From: Roseateles_C aquae
GTDB lineage: Bacteria; Pseudomonadota; Gammaproteobacteria; Burkholderiales; Burkholderiaceae_C
DNA length: 64,000 nt
NCBI RefSeq assembly: GCF_032337115.1
Contig: NZ_JAVXZY010000001.1
Span: 372,001 to 436,000, forward strand
Direction: 5' to 3'
Shown here: positions 18,184-26,193 of the stretch, piece after piece
How positions within the stretch are numbered: position 1 is the stretch's first letter
Layout of the letters: every line of letters begins with the position of its first letter
The notes under the pieces: model-generated
The model's database searches: none
Seen by the model: the letters and a program-made list of their open reading frames with translations, nothing else
Told to the model about the DNA's origin: nothing
Translations under genes and position numbers: made by a program

Positions 18184-18894
18184 TCAGGGCTTGACCATGG
18201 TGGCCACGGCCTCGGGCGTGTTGTGACGCACGTCCTGGCCCTTGACCACGTAGATGATGACTTCGGCGAGGTTCTTGGCGTGATCGCCAACGCGCTCGAT
18301 CGCCTTGGCGACAAAGATCAGATCGATGCTGGCCGAGATGGTGCGCGGGTCTTCCATCATGTAGGTGATCAGCTTGCGCATCAGGCCGTCGAACTCCTTG
18401 TCGATGGCATCGTCTTGATGCAGCACTTCCAGCGCACGCTCGACATCCAGGCGCGCAAACGCATCGAGTGCCTTGCGCAGCTGGGCAACGGCCAGCTCGG
18501 CTTCAAAGGCCAGGTCAGCCATGGGCAGGCGCAGCCGGCTGGACACGCCCGAATTGATCAGGCGCTGCACGGTGCGGGCAATGCGAGCGGCCTCGTCACC
18601 GACGCGTTCCAGATTGGCAATCGTCTTGGACACGGCGATCAGCAGACGCAGGTCGCGAGCGGTAGGCTGACGCCGGGCAATGATGCTGGACAGATCGCGA
18701 TCGATCTCGACTTCCATCGCATTGACCTGCTCCTCGGCCTTCAGGACGGTGCTGGCCAGATCGCCGCTGAAAGTGGTCAGCGCCTCGACCGACTGGGCCA
18801 CCTGCGACTCGACCAGCCCGCCCATCTCCAGCACACGGGTGGAAATGCCGCTCAGCTCGGCGTCGAACTGGGTGGAGAGATGCTTGTCACTCAT
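18184..18894 (-). CDS. phoU: Phosphate signalling protein PhoU
   Basis: This 236-residue all-helical protein has two PhoU repeats. Each has an acidic metal-binding helix motif (for example EVEIDRD and DAIDKEFDG). It starts MSDKHLSTQFDAEL. PhoU couples the Pst transporter to PhoR and holds the Pho regulon off when phosphate is plentiful. It sits between pstB and phoB, the normal order in many beta- and gammaproteobacteria, and is cytoplasmic and peripheral to the membrane. Confidence 0.96.
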   Translation of the reverse strand: MSDKHLSTQFDAELSGISTRVLEMGGLVESQVAQSVEALTTFSGDLASTVLKAEEQVNAMEVEIDRDLSSIIARRQPTARDLRLLIAVSKTIANLERVGDEAARIARTVQRLINSGVSSRLRLPMADLAFEAELAVAQLRKALDAFARLDVERALEVLHQDDAIDKEFDGLMRKLITYMMEDPRTISASIDLIFVAKAIERVGDHAKNLAEVIIYVVKGQDVRHNTPEAVATMVKP

Positions 18895-18984
18895 TCTTTG
18901 CTCCTTGTCGGGCTGCGCACTCTGCGCGCGGCCACACTGTCTGAATCGCCTGGCCGGACCAAGCGCACCACTACATCACCAAGA

Positions 18985-19770
<786 letters not shown>

Positions 19771-19783
19771 GACGTGTCTCGCT

Positions 19784-20653
19784 TCAGTGCTTGTTCTTGA
19801 ACAGGACGCGCGCCGCGATATTCAGCAGCAGCACACCCATGGTGATGAGGAAGACGCCCGCCCAGGCCAGCTTCTGCCAGTTTTCGTAGGGGCTCATGGC
19901 GAACTTGAAAATCGTGACCGGCAGGCTGGCCATCGGCTGGCCCAGATTCGAGGTCCAGAACTGGTTGGACAGGGCCGTGAACAGCAGCGGTGCCGTTTCG
20001 CCGGAGATGCGAGCCAGGGCCAGCAGAACGCCGGTGATCACGCCAGCACGGGCGGACTTCAGCGTCACCGACAGGATCACCTTCCACTTCGGCGTGCCCA
20101 GCGCATAGGCCGCTTCGCGCAAGGCGTTCGGAATCAGCGTCAGCATGTTTTCCGTGGTGCGGATGACCACAGGAATAACAATCAAAGCCAGTGCCATCAC
20201 GCCCGCGATGGCGGAGAAGGTCTTCATCCGCGACACCAGCACGGCATAGACGAACAGGCCAATGACGATGGACGGCGCGGACAGCAGGATGTCATTGATG
20301 AAACGCACCGCCGAGCCCAGCCGCGACTTCTGGCCATATTCAGCCAGATAGACGCCAGCGAGGATGCCGATCGGCGTGCCCACGAAGGTGGCCAGGCCCA
20401 CCATCACGGCCGAGCCAAAGATCGCATTGGCCAGGCCACCGCCCTCAGCCTGCGGAGGCGGCGTCATTTCGGTGAAGGTGGCCAGATTCAAGCCGCCAAT
20501 GCCCATGCGCACGGTCTCGAACAGAATCCAGATCAGCCAGAACACGCCGAAGGCCATGGCACCCAGCGACAGTGTCAGGGCGATGGCATTGACGCGCTTG
20601 CGCTTGTGGTGCATGCGCAGCCGCGATGCGGCGGTCGAGGTGGTGACGCTCAT
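19784..20653 (-). CDS. pstA: Phosphate ABC transporter permease PstA
   Basis: This 289-residue inner-membrane permease has six hydrophobic segments and the binding-protein-dependent transport signature around REAAYALGTPKWKVILSVTL (EAA loop) that docks on PstB. It starts with an ATG that overlaps the pstC stop by four bases, so translation is coupled. It works as a heterodimer with PstC. Confidence 0.96.
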   Translation of the reverse strand: MSVTTSTAASRLRMHHKRKRVNAIALTLSLGAMAFGVFWLIWILFETVRMGIGGLNLATFTEMTPPPQAEGGGLANAIFGSAVMVGLATFVGTPIGILAGVYLAEYGQKSRLGSAVRFINDILLSAPSIVIGLFVYAVLVSRMKTFSAIAGVMALALIVIPVVIRTTENMLTLIPNALREAAYALGTPKWKVILSVTLKSARAGVITGVLLALARISGETAPLLFTALSNQFWTSNLGQPMASLPVTIFKFAMSPYENWQKLAWAGVFLITMGVLLLNIAARVLFKNKH

Positions 20654-21681
20654 GCGCGTGCTCCTTCGTTCTTCTTCAGACGATTCAGCAGCAGCTTGGA
20701 GCAGGCCAGCACCACAAAGGTGATGAAGAACAGCACCAAGCCGAGATAGATCAGCGAGGCCTGATGCAGGCCTTCGCTGGCCTCAGCGAATTCATTGGCA
20801 AGTGCCGAGCTGATGCTGTTCGCGGCCTCGAAGACCGACAGCGAATTCAGCTGGTTCATATTGCCGATCACAAAGGTCACAGCCATGGTCTCGCCCAGGG
20901 CACGGCCCAGGCCCAGCATGATGCCGCCGACCACACCGGTCTTGGTGTAGGGCAGGACCACGCGCCAGACTACTTCCCAGGTCGTCGCGCCCAGGCCGTA
21001 GGCAGACTCCTTCAGCATCGGCGGCGTCACTTCGAAGACGTCGCGCATCACCGAGGCAATAAAGGGGATGATCATGATGGCCAGGATGATGGCCGCGCTC
21101 AGGATGCCGATGCCCACCGGCGGGCCGGACACCAGCACGCCGACAAAAGGCACGCCCGACAGCAGCGCCTGCAACGGCTGCTGCACATAGGTTGCCAGGA
21201 TGGGGCCAAAAATCAGCAGGCCCCACATGCCATAGACGATGGAAGGCACAGCGGCCAACAGCTCCACCGCAATCCCGAGCGGCCGGCGCAGCCAGTTCGG
21301 CGACAGCTCGGTCAGGAACATCGCGATGCCAAAGCTCACCGGCACCGCGATCAGCAGCGCGATGAACGAGGTCATCAGCGTGCCGTAGATCATCACCAGG
21401 CCGCCGAACTTCTGCTGCACCGGATCCCATTCGCTGGTCCACAGAAAGCTGAGACCGAACTCCTGCAAGGCCGGCGAAGCGCCGATCAGCAGCGACAGCA
21501 GGATGCCAGCCAGCAGCGCCAGCGTCAGCCAGGCCGCCCCTTGCGCCAGGGCCGCAAACACGGCGTCAGCCCAGGGCGCCACCCGCTTACGCGCAGGCGG
21601 CCCACCCTGGGGCATTTCACGCTGTGCCTTAGCGGCATTCTTGGCTTGATTCATTCGTGAGGCGGGAAGGATGGCGGCCAC
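20650..21681 (-). CDS. pstC: Phosphate ABC transporter permease PstC
   Basis: This 343-residue permease has six main membrane segments and the EAA-loop sequence KESAYGLGATTWEVVWRVVLP. The start was placed at the GTG at 21681 because GGAGG stands four bases before it. An in-frame ATG at 21654 (MNQAKN) lacks a ribosome binding site but remains possible. It overlaps pstA by four bases and lies 77 bases downstream of pstS. Confidence 0.93.
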   Translation of the reverse strand: MAAILPASRMNQAKNAAKAQREMPQGGPPARKRVAPWADAVFAALAQGAAWLTLALLAGILLSLLIGASPALQEFGLSFLWTSEWDPVQQKFGGLVMIYGTLMTSFIALLIAVPVSFGIAMFLTELSPNWLRRPLGIAVELLAAVPSIVYGMWGLLIFGPILATYVQQPLQALLSGVPFVGVLVSGPPVGIGILSAAIILAIMIIPFIASVMRDVFEVTPPMLKESAYGLGATTWEVVWRVVLPYTKTGVVGGIMLGLGRALGETMAVTFVIGNMNQLNSLSVFEAANSISSALANEFAEASEGLHQASLIYLGLVLFFITFVVLACSKLLLNRLKKNEGARA

Positions 21682-21758
21682 GGGACCTCCGGATTGGGTT
21701 GAACGTCAGTCGGACAGGATCGCCGCCAGCCAGTGCCAGCGGCGCCCCATGAACCAAC

Positions 21759-22802
21759 TTATTTGTAGGCGATGGCCTTGCCGGCTGCGTCCTTCAGCTG
21801 ATCGGCCCACAGCTTGCGGACCAGATCCTTGACCGATGCCGGCAGCGGCACGTAGTCCAGATCGTCAGCCATCTTGTCGCCTTGACCATAGGCCCAGTCA
21901 AAGAACTTCAGCGTGTTGGCGCCGGAGGCCGGCTTGTCCTGCAGCTTGTGCATCAGGATGAAGGTGGCGCCGGTGATGGGCCAGCTGTCCTTGCCGGGCT
22001 GCTCGGTCAGCACCTGGTAGAAGCTCTTCTGCCATTCAGCACCGGCAGCTGCCGCCTTGAAGGCTGCATCGCTGGGGGCGACGTAATTGCCTGCCTGGTT
22101 ACGCATCTGCACATACGCCATCTTGTTTTGCTTGGCGTAGGCGTATTCGACATAGCCAATCGAATTGGCCAGGCGTTGCACGAAGGACGACACGCCTTCA
22201 TTGCCCTTGCCGGCCGAACCGACAGCCGGCCAGTTCACCGCCGTGCCCTCGCCGACCTTGCTCTTCCATTCGGCGTTGGTCTTGGACAGATAGTTGGTAA
22301 ACAGGAAGCTGGTGCCCGAACCGTCAGCGCGGTGCAGCGGAGCGATCAGCGCGTCCGGCAATGTCAGGCCGGGGTTCAGTGCGACGACGGCCGGGTCGTT
22401 CCACTTGGTGATCTTGCCCAGGTAGATGTCGCCCAGCACCTGGCCGGTCAACTTCAGCTGGCCAGCCGCCACACCCTTGATATTCACCACCGGCACAACA
22501 CCGCCGATGACGGTCGGGAACTGAACCAAGCCATCCTTGGCCAGCTCGTCATCCTTCAGCGGGGCATCAGACGCGCCAAAGTCCACCGTCTTGGCCTTGA
22601 TCTGGCGAATGCCGGCGCCGGATCCGACGGACTGATAGTTGATGCGCGCGCCTGTGGCCTTGTTGTAGGCATCGGCCCACTTGGCGTAAACGGGCGCGGG
22701 GAACGACGCGCCGGCGCCGGTCACGTCCTGCGCCTGGACAGCAGAGAAGCTGGCAGTCAGGGCGGCCAGCAGCAGGCCGGAACGAAGCTGAGTCAAGGTC
22801 AT
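21759..22802 (-). CDS. pstS: Periplasmic phosphate-binding protein PstS
   Basis: This 347-residue secreted protein has a Sec signal peptide (cleavage expected after AVQA, residue 24) and the typical mature start QDVTGAGASFPAPVYAKW. Phosphate-binding loops include SVGSGAGIRQI, FGASDAPL and RADGSGTSFLF. The start at 22802 gives this signal peptide; the open frame to 22895 would add a non-signal stretch and run into the Pho box. The gene is the first of pstSCAB-phoU-phoBR and has a Pho box 46 bases upstream. Confidence 0.96.
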   Translation of the reverse strand: MTLTQLRSGLLLAALTASFSAVQAQDVTGAGASFPAPVYAKWADAYNKATGARINYQSVGSGAGIRQIKAKTVDFGASDAPLKDDELAKDGLVQFPTVIGGVVPVVNIKGVAAGQLKLTGQVLGDIYLGKITKWNDPAVVALNPGLTLPDALIAPLHRADGSGTSFLFTNYLSKTNAEWKSKVGEGTAVNWPAVGSAGKGNEGVSSFVQRLANSIGYVEYAYAKQNKMAYVQMRNQAGNYVAPSDAAFKAAAAGAEWQKSFYQVLTEQPGKDSWPITGATFILMHKLQDKPASGANTLKFFDWAYGQGDKMADDLDYVPLPASVKDLVRKLWADQLKDAAGKAIAYK

Positions 22803-22847
22803 GGCAATCCGATCACATAGAGAGTGGTTGGCGATGCTCGGCATGCT

Positions 22848-22876
22848 ATGACCTCTGTGTGACATGCCCGTGACAT
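22848..22876 (-). promoter_or_regulatory. Pho box of pstS (three heptamers)
   Basis: On the minus strand ATGTCAC-GGGC-ATGTCAC-ACAG-AGGTCAT are three CTGTCAT-like heptamers spaced by four bases. This is the 11-base period bound by PhoB dimers. The box ends 46 bases before the pstS start and would replace the -35 element of the promoter. Confidence 0.9.
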
Positions 22877-22927
22877 ACAAATTCTCCACTGACACATTTC
22901 AACTGTGGCGGCCAGATTGTGAAGGAC

Positions 22928-22956
22928 TTGTCATATTCGATTCACTTCTCTGTCAC
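22928..22956 (+). promoter_or_regulatory. Second Pho-box-like site, facing right
   Basis: On the plus strand TTGTCAT-ATTC-GATTCAC-TTCT-CTGTCAC again gives three heptamers with four-base spacers; the middle one is weaker. Ten bases further is TACGCT (22967-22972), a possible -10 at the distance seen in known Pho promoters. A transcript from here would enter the structured element at 22975 and then the fasciclin gene. Confidence 0.65.
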
Positions 22957-22974
22957 AGAGTCCGCCTACGCTAG

Positions 22975-23242
22975 GGAAGGTCTGCATAAGTCGGCGTGGA
23001 CCGTGGCAAACACCCGCCAGGCCCGGCCTAGGCGCGAGCCGCAGCTCAGGCTGGTGGCCTGCGCAAGGCTCGCAACACCGGCCGGGTTTGGCGGGTGCTT
23101 GCCCTGCGGGTTGAGAGAAAAGGGGCCCCCACGGGCGTTGCGCTGCTCGGCTGTCGGGCCACCAGCCCGACCTTCGCAGCGCGCCTACGTGGCCGCCCCT
23201 TTTCTCTCAACCACGGCCCGCGCCGACTTGTGCAGACCTTCC
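22975..23242. mobile_element. MITE-like element with IS5-type termini and nested hairpins
   Basis: Terminal inverted repeats of 32 bases (22975-23006 and 23211-23242) match at 29 positions and begin GGAAGGTCTGC. Their start resembles the IS5-group end GGAAGGTGCGAACAAGTC. CTAG, the known IS5 target, stands directly left of the element, but the right flank is TTCG. There is no transposase frame. Inside are two further long inverted repeats: 23005-23028 with 23080-23103, and a perfect 16-bp pair at 23111-23126 with 23195-23210. The latter encloses more pairing (GTCGGGC/GCCCGAC). The 268 bases can fold as a three-way junction. This element and the two Pho boxes fill the gene-free stretch between pstS and the fasciclin gene. 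Confidence 0.75.
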
Positions 23243-23277
23243 TTCGCAAGCCTATACCTTTTACATGGAGATCACGC

Positions 23278-23760
23278 ATGTTTGCAGCCCTTCGCCGTCT
23301 GGCTCTAAGCGCCATCATCCTGGCTCTGGCCGCCTGTGCCACCCAGCCTGCCCCCGCCCCGCTGGCTGAAGCCCTGACGCGCGACGCGCAGCTGAGCACT
23401 TTCAATCGCCTGGTCGAACAAGCTGGCCTGAAGGATGAGCTGCGCGCCGCCGGCCCGCTGACCGTGTTTGCCCCCAGTGATGAGGCATTCAAGGCCGTGC
23501 CTGCCAAGACGCTGGAAAGCCTGAACGCCAACAAGGAACAGCTGAAGGCCGTGCTGCGTTTCCACATCGTTGCCGCCAAGCTGGCTGCAGCCGATATCAA
23601 GCCCGGCAACCAGACCACGCTGCAAGGCGCACCGCTGATGCTGGCACGCGCTGGCGACTTCGTGACCGTTGAGGAAGCCATGGTGCAACGCGCCGACCTG
23701 GGTGCCAGCAACGGCGTCGCCCATGTGATCGACCGTGTGCTGATGCCGCCGAAGAAGTAA
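23278..23760 (+). CDS. Fasciclin (FAS1)-domain lipoprotein
   Basis: This 160-residue protein has a lipoprotein signal (lipobox LAAC, Cys near residue 20) followed by one FAS1 domain. H1 motif GPLTVFAPSDEAFKAVP and H2-like SNGVAHVIDRVLMP are clear. Bacterial FAS1 proteins are surface or periplasmic and are linked to adhesion or matrix; no enzymatic role is known. GGAG lies eight bases before the ATG at 23278. Just upstream, TTGTGC in the right end of the MITE and TATACC at 23253-23258 are 18 bases apart and may form a promoter. The gene may also be read from the Pho-box-like site at 22928. Confidence 0.88.
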   Translation: MFAALRRLALSAIILALAACATQPAPAPLAEALTRDAQLSTFNRLVEQAGLKDELRAAGPLTVFAPSDEAFKAVPAKTLESLNANKEQLKAVLRFHIVAAKLAAADIKPGNQTTLQGAPLMLARAGDFVTVEEAMVQRADLGASNGVAHVIDRVLMPPKK

Positions 23761-23812
23761 TCAAACGCGGACTTCGTCGCCGTCGACTCGCCCCAGGCGA
23801 ATCGACCAAAGC

Positions 23813-23842
23813 AAAAGGCCACCGTTTCCGGTGGCCTTTTTG
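23813..23842. terminator. Bidirectional terminator between fasciclin gene and glmM
   Basis: AAAAGGCCACCG pairs with CGGTGGCCTTTT around TTTC, with a T-run on both strands. The convergent genes end on each side. Confidence 0.9.
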
Positions 23843-23856
23843 CCTTGCACAGCGAC

Positions 23857-25191
23857 TCAGGCGGCGCGCACGGCGTCTGCCAGTCGCTCAGCGCTTTGCT
23901 TGGCCAGGGCTGCATCGCTGGCCTCGACCATCACGCGCAGCAGGGGCTCGGTCCCAGAAGCACGGATCAGCACGCGACCGCGATCACCGAGTTCGGCCGT
24001 CACCTCCGCCTGCACACGGGCCAGACCGGCATTGCCCTTCCAGTCCTGACCGGCCTGCAGGCGCACATTGATCAGCGTCTGTGGGAACAGACTCACATCG
24101 GCCAGTTGTGCCGCCAGGCTGCGGCCGCTGCGCGTCACCGCTTGCAGCACGAGCAGAGCGCTGACGATGCCGTCGCCGGTGGTGTGCTTGTCCAGCGCCA
24201 GCAGATGGCCTGAGCCCTCACCGCCCAGTTGCCAGTTGCGCGCCACCAGCTCTTCCATCACATAGCGGTCGCCGACCTTGGCGCGGACGAAGTCCACGTC
24301 GCGGCGCTTCAGCGCCAGCTCCACCGCCATATTCGTCATCAAGGTGCCGACGGCACCCGGCACGCGGTGGCCTTGATCGAGGCGGTCAGCCACCATCACA
24401 TAGAGCAACTCGTCGCCGTTGTAGAGGCGCCCCTCGGCGTCGACCAATTGCAGGCGGTCGGCATCGCCATCGAGAGCAATGCCGTAGTGCGCGCCATGCT
24501 CCTTGACCGCCTTGACCAAGGCGCCCGGCGCGGTCGCGCCGCAGCCGTCATTGATGTTGAATCCATCGGGGCTGCAGCCGATCGAGATCACTTCGGCGCC
24601 GAGTTCATGCAGCACATCGGGGGCCACGTGATAGGCCGCGCCATTCGCGGCATCGACAACGATCTTCAAGCCTTTCAGCGTCAGGTCGGAACCAAAGCTG
24701 TTCTTGCAGAACTCGATGTAGCGGCCACGGGCATCCTGCAGGCGGCGAGCGCGGCCGAGATTGGCCGAGTCCACCCAGGCCGCCGGTTCTTCCAGCGCCT
24801 GCTCAACAGCGATTTCCCAGGCGTCCGGCAGCTTTTCGCCCTTGGATGAAAAGAACTTGATGCCGTTGTCGGCAAAGGGGTTGTGCGAGGCCGAAATCAC
24901 CACCCCCAGGTCCTGGCGCAGGGCGCGGGTCAGATAGGCAACGCCCGGCGTGGGCAGCGGGCCGGTCAGAAGCACATCAACGCCGGCAGAGGCAAAACCA
25001 GCCTCCAGCGACGACTCCAGCATATAGCCGGAGATGCGGGTGTCCTTGCCAATCAAGACACTCGGGCGTGCCGATTGCTTGCGCAGCACCTTGCCGACCG
25101 CATGGCCCAACTTGAGCATGAAGTCTGGCGTGATCGGCGACTGCCCGACCGTGCCACGAATACCATCGGTTCCGAAATACGTACGGCTCAT
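23857..25191 (-). CDS. glmM: Phosphoglucosamine mutase
   Basis: This 444-residue alpha-phosphohexomutase converts glucosamine-6-phosphate to glucosamine-1-phosphate for UDP-GlcNAc, and so for peptidoglycan and LPS. It starts SRTYFGTDGIRG. The phosphoserine loop ISASHNPFADNG has Ser102, metal-binding DGDADR follows in the middle, and the C-terminal RASGTEPLLRVMVE loop binds the sugar phosphate. The start at 25191 has AGGAGG nine bases upstream; the in-frame ATG at 25200 directly abuts that AGGAGG and is not usable. It overlaps folP by four bases (ATGA), the usual folP-glmM pair. Confidence 0.97.
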   Translation of the reverse strand: MSRTYFGTDGIRGTVGQSPITPDFMLKLGHAVGKVLRKQSARPSVLIGKDTRISGYMLESSLEAGFASAGVDVLLTGPLPTPGVAYLTRALRQDLGVVISASHNPFADNGIKFFSSKGEKLPDAWEIAVEQALEEPAAWVDSANLGRARRLQDARGRYIEFCKNSFGSDLTLKGLKIVVDAANGAAYHVAPDVLHELGAEVISIGCSPDGFNINDGCGATAPGALVKAVKEHGAHYGIALDGDADRLQLVDAEGRLYNGDELLYVMVADRLDQGHRVPGAVGTLMTNMAVELALKRRDVDFVRAKVGDRYVMEELVARNWQLGGEGSGHLLALDKHTTGDGIVSALLVLQAVTRSGRSLAAQLADVSLFPQTLINVRLQAGQDWKGNAGLARVQAEVTAELGDRGRVLIRASGTEPLLRVMVEASDAALAKQSAERLADAVRAA

Positions 25192-26069
25192 TGCGAGCAT
25201 CCTCCTGAATGCGAGATGGCGGCATTCTCGCTGAAAGCAAAGCCAGGTCCGGCGGCGACTTGCCAGACTTTCAATGCATCGACGGTGGCTGCGACATCGT
25301 GCACGCGCAGCACCCTCGCCCCATGGGCCAATGCCGCCAGCGCGGCCGAGATGCTGGCCGGCATGCGCTCGTCGACCGGTCGACCAGTGATCACGCCCAA
25401 GGACGACTTGCGGGACCAGCCGACCAGCAGAGGGTAGCCGAGCCCAAGCAGTTCGCCCTGGCGCCGCAGCAGCTCAAAGTTCTGCTCCACCGTCTTGGCA
25501 AAGCCATAGCCAGGGTCCAGCGTGATTCGCGCCGCTGCAATGCCAGCAGTGACACAAGCGGCTGCACGATCAGCGAGAAAGTCGCTCACCGCCTGAGCCA
25601 CATCGTCGTAATCAGTCAGTTGTTGCATGGTGCCCGGCTCACCGCGCATATGCATCAGGCAGACGCCCGCACTTGGGTGCTGTGCCAACACTTCAATCGC
25701 GCCATCTGCCCGCAGCGCCTGGATGTCATTGACGATGTCGACGCCAAGATCCAGTGCCCGCTGCATCAGGGTGGTCTTGCAGGTGTCGATGGAGACCGGC
25801 ACACCCATGCCGATGGCGGCTTTGAGCACCGGGGCCACCCGCGCCCACTCGTCCTCATCGCTCAGCCGTGGCGCGCCCGGCCGGCTCGATTCACCGCCGA
25901 TGTCGAGAATGTCGGCGCCCTCCTTGAGCAGCCGCTCGCAGTGCGCGATGGCCGTGGCTGCGTCCGCATGCTGACCACCATCCGAGAACGAATCTGGCGT
26001 GGTGTTGACAATGCCCATCACCCGGGGGCGATCAAGCTCAATCGTGAATCGGCTGGTCTGCCACTGCAT
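25188..26069 (-). CDS. folP: Dihydropteroate synthase
   Basis: This 293-residue TIM-barrel enzyme joins dihydropterin pyrophosphate and p-aminobenzoate in folate synthesis and is the sulfonamide target. Signatures VMGIVNTTPDSFSDGG and DIGGESSRPG are intact, followed by the pterin-binding VDIVNDI and GYGFAKT. The ATG at 26069 has GGAG six bases upstream. Upstream in-frame ATGs exist (26081) but would place GGAG inside the gene. A terminator-like hairpin separates it from ftsH. Confidence 0.95.
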   Translation of the reverse strand: MQWQTSRFTIELDRPRVMGIVNTTPDSFSDGGQHADAATAIAHCERLLKEGADILDIGGESSRPGAPRLSDEDEWARVAPVLKAAIGMGVPVSIDTCKTTLMQRALDLGVDIVNDIQALRADGAIEVLAQHPSAGVCLMHMRGEPGTMQQLTDYDDVAQAVSDFLADRAAACVTAGIAAARITLDPGYGFAKTVEQNFELLRRQGELLGLGYPLLVGWSRKSSLGVITGRPVDERMPASISAALAALAHGARVLRVHDVAATVDALKVWQVAAGPGFAFSENAAISHSGGCSQ

Positions 26070-26119
26070 GGCGTGCTCCATCACAAGGCTGGTCCGCGAG
26101 CCGCCCATAGCGACTCGGC

Positions 26120-26154
26120 AAAGAAATTGGGGCCGGTCCTTGCGGACGGGCCCC
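26120..26154 (-). terminator. Terminator-like hairpin after ftsH
   Basis: On the minus strand GGGGCCCGTCC pairs with GGACCGGCCCC (10 of 11) around GCAA and is followed by AATTTCTTT. It lies 40-75 bases past the ftsH stop and before folP. Confidence 0.7.
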
Positions 26155-26193
26155 GTGCATCTGGGTATGGCGACTTAGCTTAAGCGCACTTGC

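Noticed and set aside
23046..23915. Long minus-strand frame across the MITE and fasciclin gene
   Set aside because: It covers hairpin arms and the antisense of a clear FAS1 protein; composition is Arg/Ser/Ala-rich.
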